Both the position numbers and the translations under genes were made by a program. Of a stretch of DNA of 5,029 bases, positions 1 to 5,029 are shown one piece after another (position 1 is the stretch's first letter; the number at the start of each line of letters is the position of its first letter). The stretch comes from Candidatus Dormiibacterota bacterium (GTDB taxonomy: Bacteria; Chloroflexota; Dormibacteria; UBA8260): positions 1-5,029 of the forward strand of contig CATPBU010000302.1 in the NCBI GenBank assembly GCA_955652455.1, written 5' to 3'. Under the pieces are notes generated by a model. It searched no databases. It was given only the letters and a program-made list of their open reading frames with translations, and was not told where the DNA came from.

Positions 1-1227
1 CGCGACGGTGATCTCGTTGACCGGGAACGTGGTGATGAGCTCCGGGCCGTCGTCGTGAACGATCAGCATCTCCTCGATCCTCACCCCGAAGTCGTGGACC
101 TTGCCGTGCTGCGTCTCCAGCGCGAACACCATGCCCGGCTTGATCTCCTGCGGGAAGTCGAGCGACCAGATGCGTGAGATCACGGGCATGTCGTACTGGG
201 CGAGGCCGAGGCCATGTCCCCAGAGGTTGGCGGCGGCCTGGTCCTCGTCCTCGTAGCCCCAGGTCTCCTTCGCGGACGGCCACTTGCTGGCGATGTCGGC
301 GGTGGTGGCGCCGGGCTTGACCGCTTCGATCGAATCGTAGAGCCACTTCAGCGCGATCTCGTAGTACTCGCGGTGCTCTGCGGTCGGGGTGCCACCAACG
401 CAGTAGGTGCGGTAGTAACAGGATTTGAAGCCGTTCCAGGTCAGCGCCGCAAGGTCGATGATGACGATCTCGCCCGGCCGGATGATGCGGTCGGAGAAGT
501 TGCGCCAGTTCGGCCACGCATTCGGCCCGGAGGAGACGATGATGTCCTCCACGTCCTCCATGCCGGGAATGTCGAAGAGATACTTCATCCCGAACGCGGT
601 GACCTGGTTCTCGGTGAGACCGGGCTTGAGGAACTTCGAGAACTCGTAGTGCAGCGCGTCGCCGATGGCGGCGACTATGCGCATCGCCTCCTGCTCGTCC
701 TGGTTCTTGACCGATCGTGCTTCCATCATCGGGGTCATGCCGTCGGTCCAGGTGACCCCCGCGCGTTCGAACGCACGGATCATGTTGATGTCGATGAAGT
801 CGACTCCGAGCGGCCGGTCCTTGACGCCGGCCTCCTCCATCGCTTCGAGGAGGGCTTTGGTGAACTTGCCGACCTGCATGTCGGAGGCCGGTCCCGCTGC
901 GCCCTTGATCCAGGAGAAGGAGTGCCGGATGTTCTCCTTGCGCAGCCACGGTGAGTGCTTCTCCACGTGGATGCCGATGTCACCCTGCTCGAAGAGGATC
1001 GGCTCGCCTCCTTCGGTGAGCATCGCGTAGCGAAGGCCCGGCTTCAGCCGGTTCCATCCGGGCGTCAGCGTCGAGGTGACATAACGCACGTTCTCGTCGT
1101 ACATGAAGAGCATGGCCCCCAGCTCGTGGTTACGCATTGCTTCGCGGGTCCGCGCCAGGCGATACTCGCGCATGCGCTGCCAGTTGATGCGCTCCTGCCA
1201 GTCCATGCTGACCATGCCGAAAGACAT
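1..1227 (-). CDS. M24-family (pita-bread fold) hydrolase, Xaa-Pro peptidase/creatinase/DddP-like; C-terminus cut by window edge
   Basis: The 409 visible codons have no stop before the edge. The start is ATG at 1227, preceded by AAAAGGA eight bases upstream and an in-frame TAG at 1243-1245, which leaves little room for another start. Residues 1 to about 165 form the creatinase-type N-terminal domain. The catalytic domain starts near 'MEARSVKNQDE' (168-178). Aligning M24 metal ligands gives D258, C270, H338 (GHGLG), E371 and E385, so the usual second Asp (in the GYxSDxTRT motif) is Cys here (GFKSCYYRT). The 14-residue E371-E385 spacing and N-terminal layout recall DddP-like M24 proteins rather than methionine aminopeptidase. 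M24 members include peptidases and non-peptidases such as creatinase, ectoine hydrolase and the DMSP lyase DddP. A cytoplasmic small-molecule hydrolase is my inference, since no signal peptide is visible. It is divergent from the GntR regulator and probably controlled by it. The family is near certain; the substrate is unknown. Confidence 0.93.
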   Translation of the reverse strand, partial: MSFGMVSMDWQERINWQRMREYRLARTREAMRNHELGAMLFMYDENVRYVTSTLTPGWNRLKPGLRYAMLTEGGEPILFEQGDIGIHVEKHSPWLRKENIRHSFSWIKGAAGPASDMQVGKFTKALLEAMEEAGVKDRPLGVDFIDINMIRAFERAGVTWTDGMTPMMEARSVKNQDEQEAMRIVAAIGDALHYEFSKFLKPGLTENQVTAFGMKYLFDIPGMEDVEDIIVSSGPNAWPNWRNFSDRIIRPGEIVIIDLAALTWNGFKSCYYRTYCVGGTPTAEHREYYEIALKWLYDSIEAVKPGATTADIASKWPSAKETWGYEDEDQAAANLWGHGLGLAQYDMPVISRIWSLDFPQEIKPGMVFALETQHGKVHDFGVRIEEMLIVHDDGPELITTFPVNEITVA

Positions 1228-1299
1228 GCGGGAGGTCCTTTTCTAACGGCGTGAGACGGGTGTCGCGTCATCCGCGGCCACGATTTCCGGCGCCCGGTG

Positions 1300-1329
1300 A
1301 CGCTACATCATGCAATCTGCAAAGGTCAA
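1300..1329 (-). promoter_or_regulatory. Candidate promoter of the M24 hydrolase gene
   Basis: Read on the minus strand there is TTGACC (1329-1324) as a -35 box, an 18-bp spacer, and TAGCGT (1305-1300) as a -10 box of TAnnnT type. Transcription would start about 65 bases upstream of the ATG at 1227. The -35 match is good; the -10 match is modest. The candidate operator at 1304-1314 overlaps the -10 and the spacer, as expected for a repressed promoter. This comes from sequence inspection only. Confidence 0.45.
1304..1314. promoter_or_regulatory. Candidate GntR operator, site A (gntR/M24 divergent gap)
   Basis: TACATCATGCA is an 11-bp imperfect palindrome (T-n-CAT-n-ATG-n-A). It recurs with 10 of 11 identities at 4442-4452 (site B). 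Extended to 1302-1322 versus 4440-4460, the two sites match at 14 of 21 positions. The 11-bp spacing of half-sites parallels the TnGTnnnACnA operators known for FadR-type GntR regulators. It lies between the divergent regulator and hydrolase genes, so it could serve both control of the hydrolase and autoregulation. Binding is inferred. Confidence 0.5.
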
Positions 1330-1433
1330 GCCGGGCTGCTCGTCCAGCGCTTGGCCGAGGGCGCAAAGACGCATCGTGGATAGTCGACAATGTCGCCACC
1401 AGTCACCGCACATTGGCCTGGCATGGAGAGTGG

Positions 1434-2177
1434 ATGAGCACCATCGGTGGCCTGCGGATCCGCAGCCTCCGGACCGCGCCGGAACGGCTTACCGCGCACG
1501 AGATCGTGCGCGAGACCCTGCGGCACGCCATTCTCAGCGGGGAATTGCCGGGTGGCACCCGCCTGGTCCAGGCGGAGCTCGCCGCCCAGCTGAGGGTGAG
1601 CACCACTCCGGTTCGGGAGGCTCTTCGCGACCTGGCGTCGGACCAGCTGATCCGCTTCCATCCTCACCGCGGCGCGGTCGTTCACGAGCTTGACATGGAC
1701 GAACTGCGCGAGATCTACGAGATACGAAAGGCGCTTGAACCGCTCGCCTTACGGCTTGCCGCCTCGCGCATCACCAAAGAGCAGTTGAAGGCAGCAGCCT
1801 CATTGCACGCACGGATGGAGAAGGAGTCCGACCCGGCCGCGTGGGTGGAGACCAACTGGAAGTTCCACAGCCTGCTCGAGAGTGCCGCGCAGTCACCGCG
1901 TCTTGCCAGCGCCGTCAAGAACGTGCAGGACGCGGCGGCGCTCTACGTCGCTCACGCCGTCCACCTTGACCCGACGCTCATGAAGAAGGGAAACGCCGAC
2001 CACCGTGGCATTCTCGCGGCCTTGCGGGCGGGCGACGGCGATGCCGCTGCCGAGGCGTTGCGACGTCATCTCGACGCGACCCTGCATGCCATCCTGGTCG
2101 CCGGCGACTCTCCTGCCACGGCCCGCTCCGCTCGACGCCGCCGCGGCTCGCCCCAACCCAGCCGGCGAGCCGGCTGA
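1434..2177 (+). CDS. GntR-family transcriptional regulator, FadR/FCD subfamily
   Basis: This is a 247-residue DNA-binding regulator, a usual length for the FCD subfamily. The start ATG at 1434 has GGAG (1425-1428) five bases upstream. The frame is open back to 1251, but the extra 61 residues have no matching domain and would cover the intergenic control region. Residues 19-85 form the winged helix-turn-helix, with the family signature around QAELAAQLRVSTTPVREALRDL (residues 46-67) and a wing ending near RGAVV. Residues about 88-222 form the helical FCD effector domain. N141, H145 (NWKFH), H190 (DHRGIL) and H212 (RRHLD) sit where FCD proteins bind a metal that coordinates carboxylate ligands. 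The last ~20 residues are an Arg-rich tail. It is divergent from the M24 gene and convergent with the dehydrogenase. It probably represses both neighbouring units in the absence of a small organic-acid inducer. The family is certain; the ligand is unknown. Confidence 0.95.
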   Translation: MSTIGGLRIRSLRTAPERLTAHEIVRETLRHAILSGELPGGTRLVQAELAAQLRVSTTPVREALRDLASDQLIRFHPHRGAVVHELDMDELREIYEIRKALEPLALRLAASRITKEQLKAAASLHARMEKESDPAAWVETNWKFHSLLESAAQSPRLASAVKNVQDAAALYVAHAVHLDPTLMKKGNADHRGILAALRAGDGDAAAEALRRHLDATLHAILVAGDSPATARSARRRRGSPQPSRRAG

Positions 2178-2195
2178 GGGTCGGCGCAGGCGCCG
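2159..2195. terminator. Two tandem GC-rich inverted repeats between convergent genes
   Basis: CAGCCGG-CGAG-CCGGCTG (2159-2176) is a perfect 7-bp stem with a 4-base loop that includes most of the regulator's TGA stop codon. CGGCG-CAGG-CGCCG (2183-adjacent, about 2182-2195) is a second 5-6 bp palindrome in the 23-bp gap before the convergent dehydrogenase stop. No T-run follows on either strand, so classical intrinsic termination is uncertain. A bidirectional barrier between the two convergent transcripts is plausible. Confidence 0.35.
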
Positions 2196-2200
2196 CGACG

Positions 2201-3091
2201 TCAGGTGTCGACTCGCTGAGTCAGTTGCTCCAGGACCGCGAGCACGCACGCCGGGTCCTGCGCCGCTCGCCCCTGAGCCATCGCCGCCTCGTAGAGCTGC
2301 GCACTGAGCGTGAACAATGGTGTCGGACTGTGCACGCCCTGCGCGAAGCGGCGAATGATCTCGATGTCCTTCTGGAACAGGTCCACCCGCATTGTGGGAT
2401 CGTCGTAGTCGTTCTCGGCCATGAGCGGCCCGCGCACCTGGAACATTCGTGAGGAACCGGCGCCGTCTCCCACGACCTCCAGCATCATCCGCGGGTCGAT
2501 GCCTGCCCGCTTGGCGAGGAGGAAGGCCTCGGCCGTGGACACGTTGTGAATGGTGACCAGCAGGTTCGCGATGTACTTGAGCTTGGATCCGTTGCCGAAT
2601 TCCCCGGTGTAGAAATGCCGCCGCGCCAGGCCGTCCATCACCGGGCCAACGCGGTTCGCAGCCACCTCGTCTCCGCTCACGTAGACGATGACGTCCTTCA
2701 CGCGCGCCTGTGCGCCCGTACCGCTCAGTGGACAGTCGAGGACCTCGATACCCAGAGGTGCCAGCGAGTCGCGCGCGGAGAACTTCGCCTCGAGTGGGAG
2801 CGTGCTGGTCTCCACCACCACCAACTCCCCGGCGCCGCGCGACGACAGACCGCCGGCGCCGCTCACCACCGCCTCGAGCGCTGCCACGCTGGGCAGCGAG
2901 AGCACAACCGCATCCACGCTTTCGGCGACCCTCGACGGTGAGTCCGCCACCTCCCCACCGGCCGCGGCGTGGGCTGCCCGACGCTCGGGCGCGAGGTCGA
3001 AGCCGACGACTGTGAATCCGGCGGCCATCAGATTGACGCTCATCGCTGAGCCCATCACGCCAAGGCCGACGACGCCCACCCTCGCGGACAT
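2201..3091 (-). CDS. 3-hydroxyisobutyrate dehydrogenase family NAD(P)-dependent oxidoreductase
   Basis: The 296 residues are the normal length for beta-hydroxyacid dehydrogenases, which interconvert a beta-hydroxy acid and its semialdehyde or keto form (3-hydroxyisobutyrate, tartronate semialdehyde, threonate and others). The Rossmann motif GLGVMG is at 9-14. Acidic D32 after the second strand (VGFDLAPER) favours NAD over NADP. The substrate loop DCPLSGTG is at 119-126, and the catalytic segment GNGSKLKYIAN at 166-176 gives K172 as the expected catalytic lysine. The usual GxGxxxKxxNN has its first Asn replaced by A175, with N176 kept. A conserved QKDI follows at 240-243, with an all-helical C-terminal domain. 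The start ATG at 3091 has GAGG seven bases upstream. The gene follows the DRE-TIM gene after 28 bp and is probably cotranscribed with it, so its substrate or product is likely linked to that enzyme. The family is secure; the exact substrate is unknown. Confidence 0.92.
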   Translation of the reverse strand: MSARVGVVGLGVMGSAMSVNLMAAGFTVVGFDLAPERRAAHAAAGGEVADSPSRVAESVDAVVLSLPSVAALEAVVSGAGGLSSRGAGELVVVETSTLPLEAKFSARDSLAPLGIEVLDCPLSGTGAQARVKDVIVYVSGDEVAANRVGPVMDGLARRHFYTGEFGNGSKLKYIANLLVTIHNVSTAEAFLLAKRAGIDPRMMLEVVGDGAGSSRMFQVRGPLMAENDYDDPTMRVDLFQKDIEIIRRFAQGVHSPTPLFTLSAQLYEAAMAQGRAAQDPACVLAVLEQLTQRVDT

Positions 3092-3119
3092 CAGAGCGCC
3101 TCGATCAGGGTTCGCACGG

Positions 3120-4358
3120 CTACGCGCGGGAGACCACGGAGTCGGCGATCTCCTTGAAGTCGCTGTCGTCGAGCAGCGATTTGCGCTCGAGTGACCTCGT
3201 CTTGACCAATTGAAGCATCTCGAGACTCTCCTCCTGAGTGGCGGTTACCCCGATGCGCTCGAGGCCCTCGACGATGTTGTCGATGCCGCTGCCTTTGCCG
3301 AGCACGATGCGTGGTCCCACCTGGCCGACCAACTCGGGAAGGTACGGCAGCGACTCCGTACGGTCCACATCGCGCACGTTGCGAGCCCAGGTGGCGATGA
3401 TGCCGGACTCGATCTCGAAGAGGCGGCTGCCAGTGACCGCACGATTGGACGGCTGCTGCACGCCCGACAGTTCGCCAACGAGGCGGGCCAACCCGGTCAG
3501 CGCCTCCGTGTGGATGCCGAGGTCTTTACCGTACAGGGTGAGGAGGGTCATGACCGTCTCCTCCAGCGGGGTGTTACCCGCGCGCTCGCCGAGGCCGCTC
3601 ACCGTGACCTGGACGCATGAGGCGCCGGCCGCCGCGGCGATCACCGTGTTGGCCACGCCCATCCCGTAGTCCATGTGGAAGTGCGTCTCCAGCGGGACGT
3701 TTAGCCGCTCGCGGCTGACCCTGACGAATCTCTCCACCGCGTGCGGAGTGAGCACGCCGAAGGTGTCGACAAGCCCCAGCGAGTCGACGTGACCATCGCG
3801 TGCGACCGTCTCGACCAGATTGAGGTAATCCTGCACCGACGCCCGGGTCGCGTCGATCGGGAAGAACGAGACGAGCATGCCGTTGTCGTGCGCGAACTTG
3901 GTTGCCTCGATGGACAGCTCGATGGCCCGCTCGACGCTCCAGCGATAGCCGAGCTCGATGAGATGCCTGCTCGAAGGGATCTCCATCACAACGCCCTGGG
4001 CGCCGCAGTCGATCGCCACCTGCACATCCGCGACCATGCAGCGCGAGAAGGCGTAGATGGTCGAGGGCAGGTCGGCGGCGACGATTCGCCGGACCGCCTC
4101 GGCGTCGGCGGCGGAGACGGCGGGAAGGCCTGCCTCGATCCGGTGGACACCGGCTTCTGCAAGGGCCTCGGCGATGCGTACCTTGTCGTCGGCGGTGAAC
4201 TCGACCCCGGCCTGCTGTTCACCGTCGCGAAGGGTCACATCGTGGACAGTGATCCTCTCGGGGAAGGCGAAGGACGCGGCGACCTCGGGATCGTGATTCC
4301 ACGGGCTCGTGAACCACTGGTCGGTATGCCAGGGCTCACTGGGGCGGACCGACGACAT
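3120..4358 (-). CDS. DRE-TIM metallolyase, isopropylmalate/homocitrate/citramalate synthase family (HMGL-like)
   Basis: The 412 residues hold one TIM-barrel catalytic domain (about 35-305) and a short C-terminal region of about 100 residues with the LGKGSG motif (353-358). There is no LeuA-type leucine-binding regulatory domain. The DRE motif is in TLRDGEQ (R44, D45, E47), followed by RIEAGLP (73-79), VDTFGVLTP (197-205), HFHMDYG (226-232) and GLGERAGN (255-262). D45, H226, H228 and N262 match the metal ligands of isopropylmalate synthase, including its 36-residue His-Asn spacing. The usual HxHND has Met at position 229 instead of Asn. Family members condense an acyl-CoA with an alpha-keto acid or run related retro-aldol chemistry. 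With a dehydrogenase and a hydrolase alongside, a catabolic role looks likelier than leucine biosynthesis, but that is inference. The start ATG at 4358 has a full Shine-Dalgarno five bases upstream. It is the first gene of the two-gene leftward operon. Confidence 0.92.
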   Translation of the reverse strand: MSSVRPSEPWHTDQWFTSPWNHDPEVAASFAFPERITVHDVTLRDGEQQAGVEFTADDKVRIAEALAEAGVHRIEAGLPAVSAADAEAVRRIVAADLPSTIYAFSRCMVADVQVAIDCGAQGVVMEIPSSRHLIELGYRWSVERAIELSIEATKFAHDNGMLVSFFPIDATRASVQDYLNLVETVARDGHVDSLGLVDTFGVLTPHAVERFVRVSRERLNVPLETHFHMDYGMGVANTVIAAAAGASCVQVTVSGLGERAGNTPLEETVMTLLTLYGKDLGIHTEALTGLARLVGELSGVQQPSNRAVTGSRLFEIESGIIATWARNVRDVDRTESLPYLPELVGQVGPRIVLGKGSGIDNIVEGLERIGVTATQEESLEMLQLVKTRSLERKSLLDDSDFKEIADSVVSRA

Positions 4359-4363
4359 GGCTG

Positions 4364-4371
4364 ACCTCCTT
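4364..4371 (-). promoter_or_regulatory. Strong Shine-Dalgarno of the DRE-TIM gene
   Basis: AAGGAGGT on the minus strand is a near-perfect anti-16S match, placed five bases before the ATG at 4358. It fixes that start and is the strongest ribosome-binding site in the window, suggesting high expression of this operon when derepressed. Confidence 0.85.
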
Positions 4372-4437
4372 GGCGCATTCTCCCGGGCCGGCGCCGAATG
4401 GTTGGATCCCGCGGCTGACGGCCGTCATGGGCATTGC

Positions 4438-4465
4438 AGGATACATCGTGCACGGTGCGGCCAAC
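4438..4465 (-). promoter_or_regulatory. Candidate promoter of the DRE-TIM/dehydrogenase operon
   Basis: On the minus strand TATCCT (4443-4438) is a TAnnnT-type -10 box, about 80 bases before the start codon. It holds the same position relative to the putative operator as the -10 of the M24 promoter. The -35 is poor: TTGGCC (4464-4459) has only a 15-bp spacer and GTTGGC (4465-4460) has 16. A promoter depending mainly on the -10, or needing an activator, is possible. Confidence 0.3.
4442..4452. promoter_or_regulatory. Candidate GntR operator, site B (upstream of DRE-TIM operon)
   Basis: TACATCGTGCA matches site A (1304-1314) at 10 of 11 positions and is in the same orientation relative to the leftward gene it would control. 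Its inner half overlaps CGTGCACG (4447-4454), a perfect 8-bp palindrome. It lies 83 bases before the DRE-TIM start, against 76 bases for site A and the M24 start. This conserved placement supports a shared regulator. Confidence 0.5.
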
Positions 4466-4607
4466 CCTGTGTCGGCTCGGTGGCCACCGCCCCGCCGTCC
4501 TCACCTTGAGGGTAGACACGGGAGTTCAAGCTCGACTACGAGCACAACGGGCAGTCGTCGCCCCAGGGGCCGCGTAACAATGAAACAGATCGCGGGGAAA
4601 GCGCAAG

Positions 4608-4715
4608 ATGCGCCGGGCCACTCCCCTGGTCGTCGCACTGCTAATCAGCGGCCGGCCGCCGGCGGAACTCATGCACGCCGTGCTCGACAACAGCGGCGAC
4701 ATGACGATCCTGTAG
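4608..4715 (+). pseudogene. Possible short coding remnant
   Basis: A 35-codon frame from ATG 4608 to TAG 4713-4715 reads smoothly, with a hydrophobic stretch TPLVVALLISGRPPAELM (residues 5-22) that faintly recalls the 'VVVLISGRP' strand of family-3 glycoside hydrolases. It has no good ribosome-binding site and no continuation in any frame. It could be debris of a larger gene or chance, and the assignment is weak. Confidence 0.15.
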
Positions 4716-4765
4716 CCCTCCGCCCGATGTGAGAACTCGATGCGTCGTAGAACCTGCGCTGCCTA

Positions 4766-4998
4766 GCCGTCCCGCAGATCCAGGGCTGCCGCTGACGCTG
4801 GTTACCGCCAACCATGGCCGTTACGGTAGCTGCCTTGAACGCTTCAAGGATGGCGACGTCGGGATGACCCGCGGCAAGGTACCCATCTGATGTCCGGGTG
4901 CGGGCGCGCGACTCGGGCATCTCGGCCGGACCGGTGCGGGTCACCTGGTACGCAACGTGCAGCTCGGCGTTGCGTGCCTAGCACATCTGCGGGACGGC
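4766..4998. repeat. 233-bp segment bounded by a 14-bp perfect inverted repeat
   Basis: GCCGTCCCGCAGAT at 4766-4779 is repeated exactly as its reverse complement at 4985-4998. An 8-bp direct repeat, TGCCTAGC, overlaps or adjoins both ends (4760-4767 and 4975-4982). Inside are a hairpin TGGTT-ACCGCC-AACCA (4799-4814), a 9-bp odd palindrome CCGTTACGG (4818-4826) and a hairpin CCTTGAA-CGC-TTCAAGG (4833-4849). No target-site duplication was found just outside the 14-bp ends. The repeat is seen directly; a MITE-like or IS-remnant identity is only a guess. Confidence 0.5.
4833..4849. repeat. Perfect 7-bp hairpin with 3-base loop
   Basis: CCTTGAA-CGC-TTCAAGG is a perfect inverted repeat able to form a stable hairpin in DNA or RNA of either strand. 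It lies in non-coding sequence, inside the 4766-4998 repeat-bounded segment, close to a second small hairpin at 4799-4814. There is no T-run after it, so it does not look like a standard terminator. Confidence 0.55.
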
Positions 4999-5029
4999 CG
5001 GCGTCACCATGGAGCGGCAGCATCGCCCC

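Larger units (their letters stand above)
4470..5029. other. About 560 bp with no convincing gene
   Basis: All six frames are interrupted often or read as low-complexity Arg/Pro/Ala sequence typical of non-coding or opposite-strand frames in GC-rich DNA. The longest minus-strand frame (4669-4944, 91 codons) has no good ribosome-binding site or recognisable domain and loses the third-position bias of the genes to its left. Within it lie possible coding debris near 4608-4715 and 4880-4985 and the 4766-4998 inverted-repeat element, described separately. An upstream gene or IS scar beyond the right edge cannot be excluded. Confidence 0.6.

Noticed and set aside
214..954. 246-codon plus-strand open frame
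   Set aside because: It lies opposite the M24 gene, whose conserved motifs cover the same bases. The translation is Gly/Val/Asp-rich without domain signatures, as expected of an antisense frame in GC-rich DNA.
1251..1433. N-terminal extension of the GntR regulator (frame open from ATG 1251, giving 308 residues)
   Set aside because: The extension matches no domain, has no ribosome-binding site, and would cover the M24 promoter and operator. ATG 1434 has a good GGAG and gives the usual 247-residue length.
1228..1433. Riboswitch or small RNA in the divergent gap
   Set aside because: I found no conserved RNA core or long stem here. The visible features are promoter and operator elements.
3092..3119. 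Eight-codon GTG mini-frame (VRTLIEAL) in the operon gap, ending in a TGA that overlaps the dehydrogenase ATG
   Set aside because: It could be a translational-coupling leader, but it is very short, has no ribosome-binding site of its own, and is readily explained by chance in a 28-bp gap.
2688..3194. 168-codon plus-strand open frame and its overlapping companions
   Set aside because: The Ser/Thr/Arg/Pro-rich translation is antisense to the dehydrogenase gene and crosses the operon junction. It is a shadow frame.
3741..4364. 207-codon plus-strand open frame
   Set aside because: It is antisense to the DRE-TIM gene, whose catalytic motifs occupy these bases. It has no ribosome-binding site and no recognisable domain.
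4669..4944. 91-codon minus-strand frame as a real gene
   Set aside because: It has weak initiation context, no recognisable domain, an Arg/Cys-rich C-terminal half, and overlaps the palindromes of the repeat-bounded segment.
1..5029. CRISPR array, tRNA or rRNA genes, complete insertion sequence
   Set aside because: There are no regularly spaced direct repeats, no tRNA cloverleaf or rRNA motif, and no transposase coding sequence in the window.

Overview
The window is GC-rich throughout (well above 60% by eye). Coding regions strongly prefer G/C at the third codon position, and ribosome-binding sites are of the AGGA/AAGGAGG type. This fits a high-GC bacterium such as an actinobacterium or a proteobacterium. 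Nothing in the sequence fixes the phylum, so I leave it open.

Four real genes fill about 4.1 kb. From left to right they are: (1) a leftward M24 'pita-bread' hydrolase whose C-terminus runs off the left edge (1-1227); (2) a rightward GntR/FadR-type (FCD) regulator (1434-2177), divergent from the hydrolase across a 206-bp gap; (3) a leftward 3-hydroxyisobutyrate-dehydrogenase-family NAD(P)-dependent oxidoreductase (2201-3091), convergent with the regulator; (4) a leftward DRE-TIM metallolyase of the isopropylmalate/homocitrate synthase family (3120-4358). Gene 4 lies 28 bp upstream of gene 3, so the two very probably form one operon, transcribed 4 then 3.

The genes look like one regulated catabolic module. 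A near-identical 11-bp imperfect palindrome (TACATCRTGCA) occurs once in the divergent gntR/M24 gap (1304-1314) and once upstream of the two-gene operon (4442-4452). In both places it overlaps a TAnnnT -10-like hexamer at exactly the same offset. Its geometry (TnCAnnnTGnA) parallels operators of FadR-type regulators. My model is that the GntR protein represses both the hydrolase and the aldolase/dehydrogenase operon until a pathway intermediate binds its FCD domain. The chemistry would be a C-N or related hydrolysis (M24), a carbon-carbon bond step (DRE-TIM) and oxidation or reduction of a beta-hydroxy acid. The substrate cannot be read from the sequence. The M24 enzyme has Cys in place of the second canonical metal-binding Asp, which argues against an ordinary Xaa-Pro peptidase.

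The right end (about 4380-5029) has no convincing gene. Its first part holds the operon leader and candidate operator. The rest has short, stop-interrupted frames that could be gene debris, and a 233-bp stretch bounded by a 14-bp perfect inverted repeat with internal palindromes that may be a small mobile or structural element.
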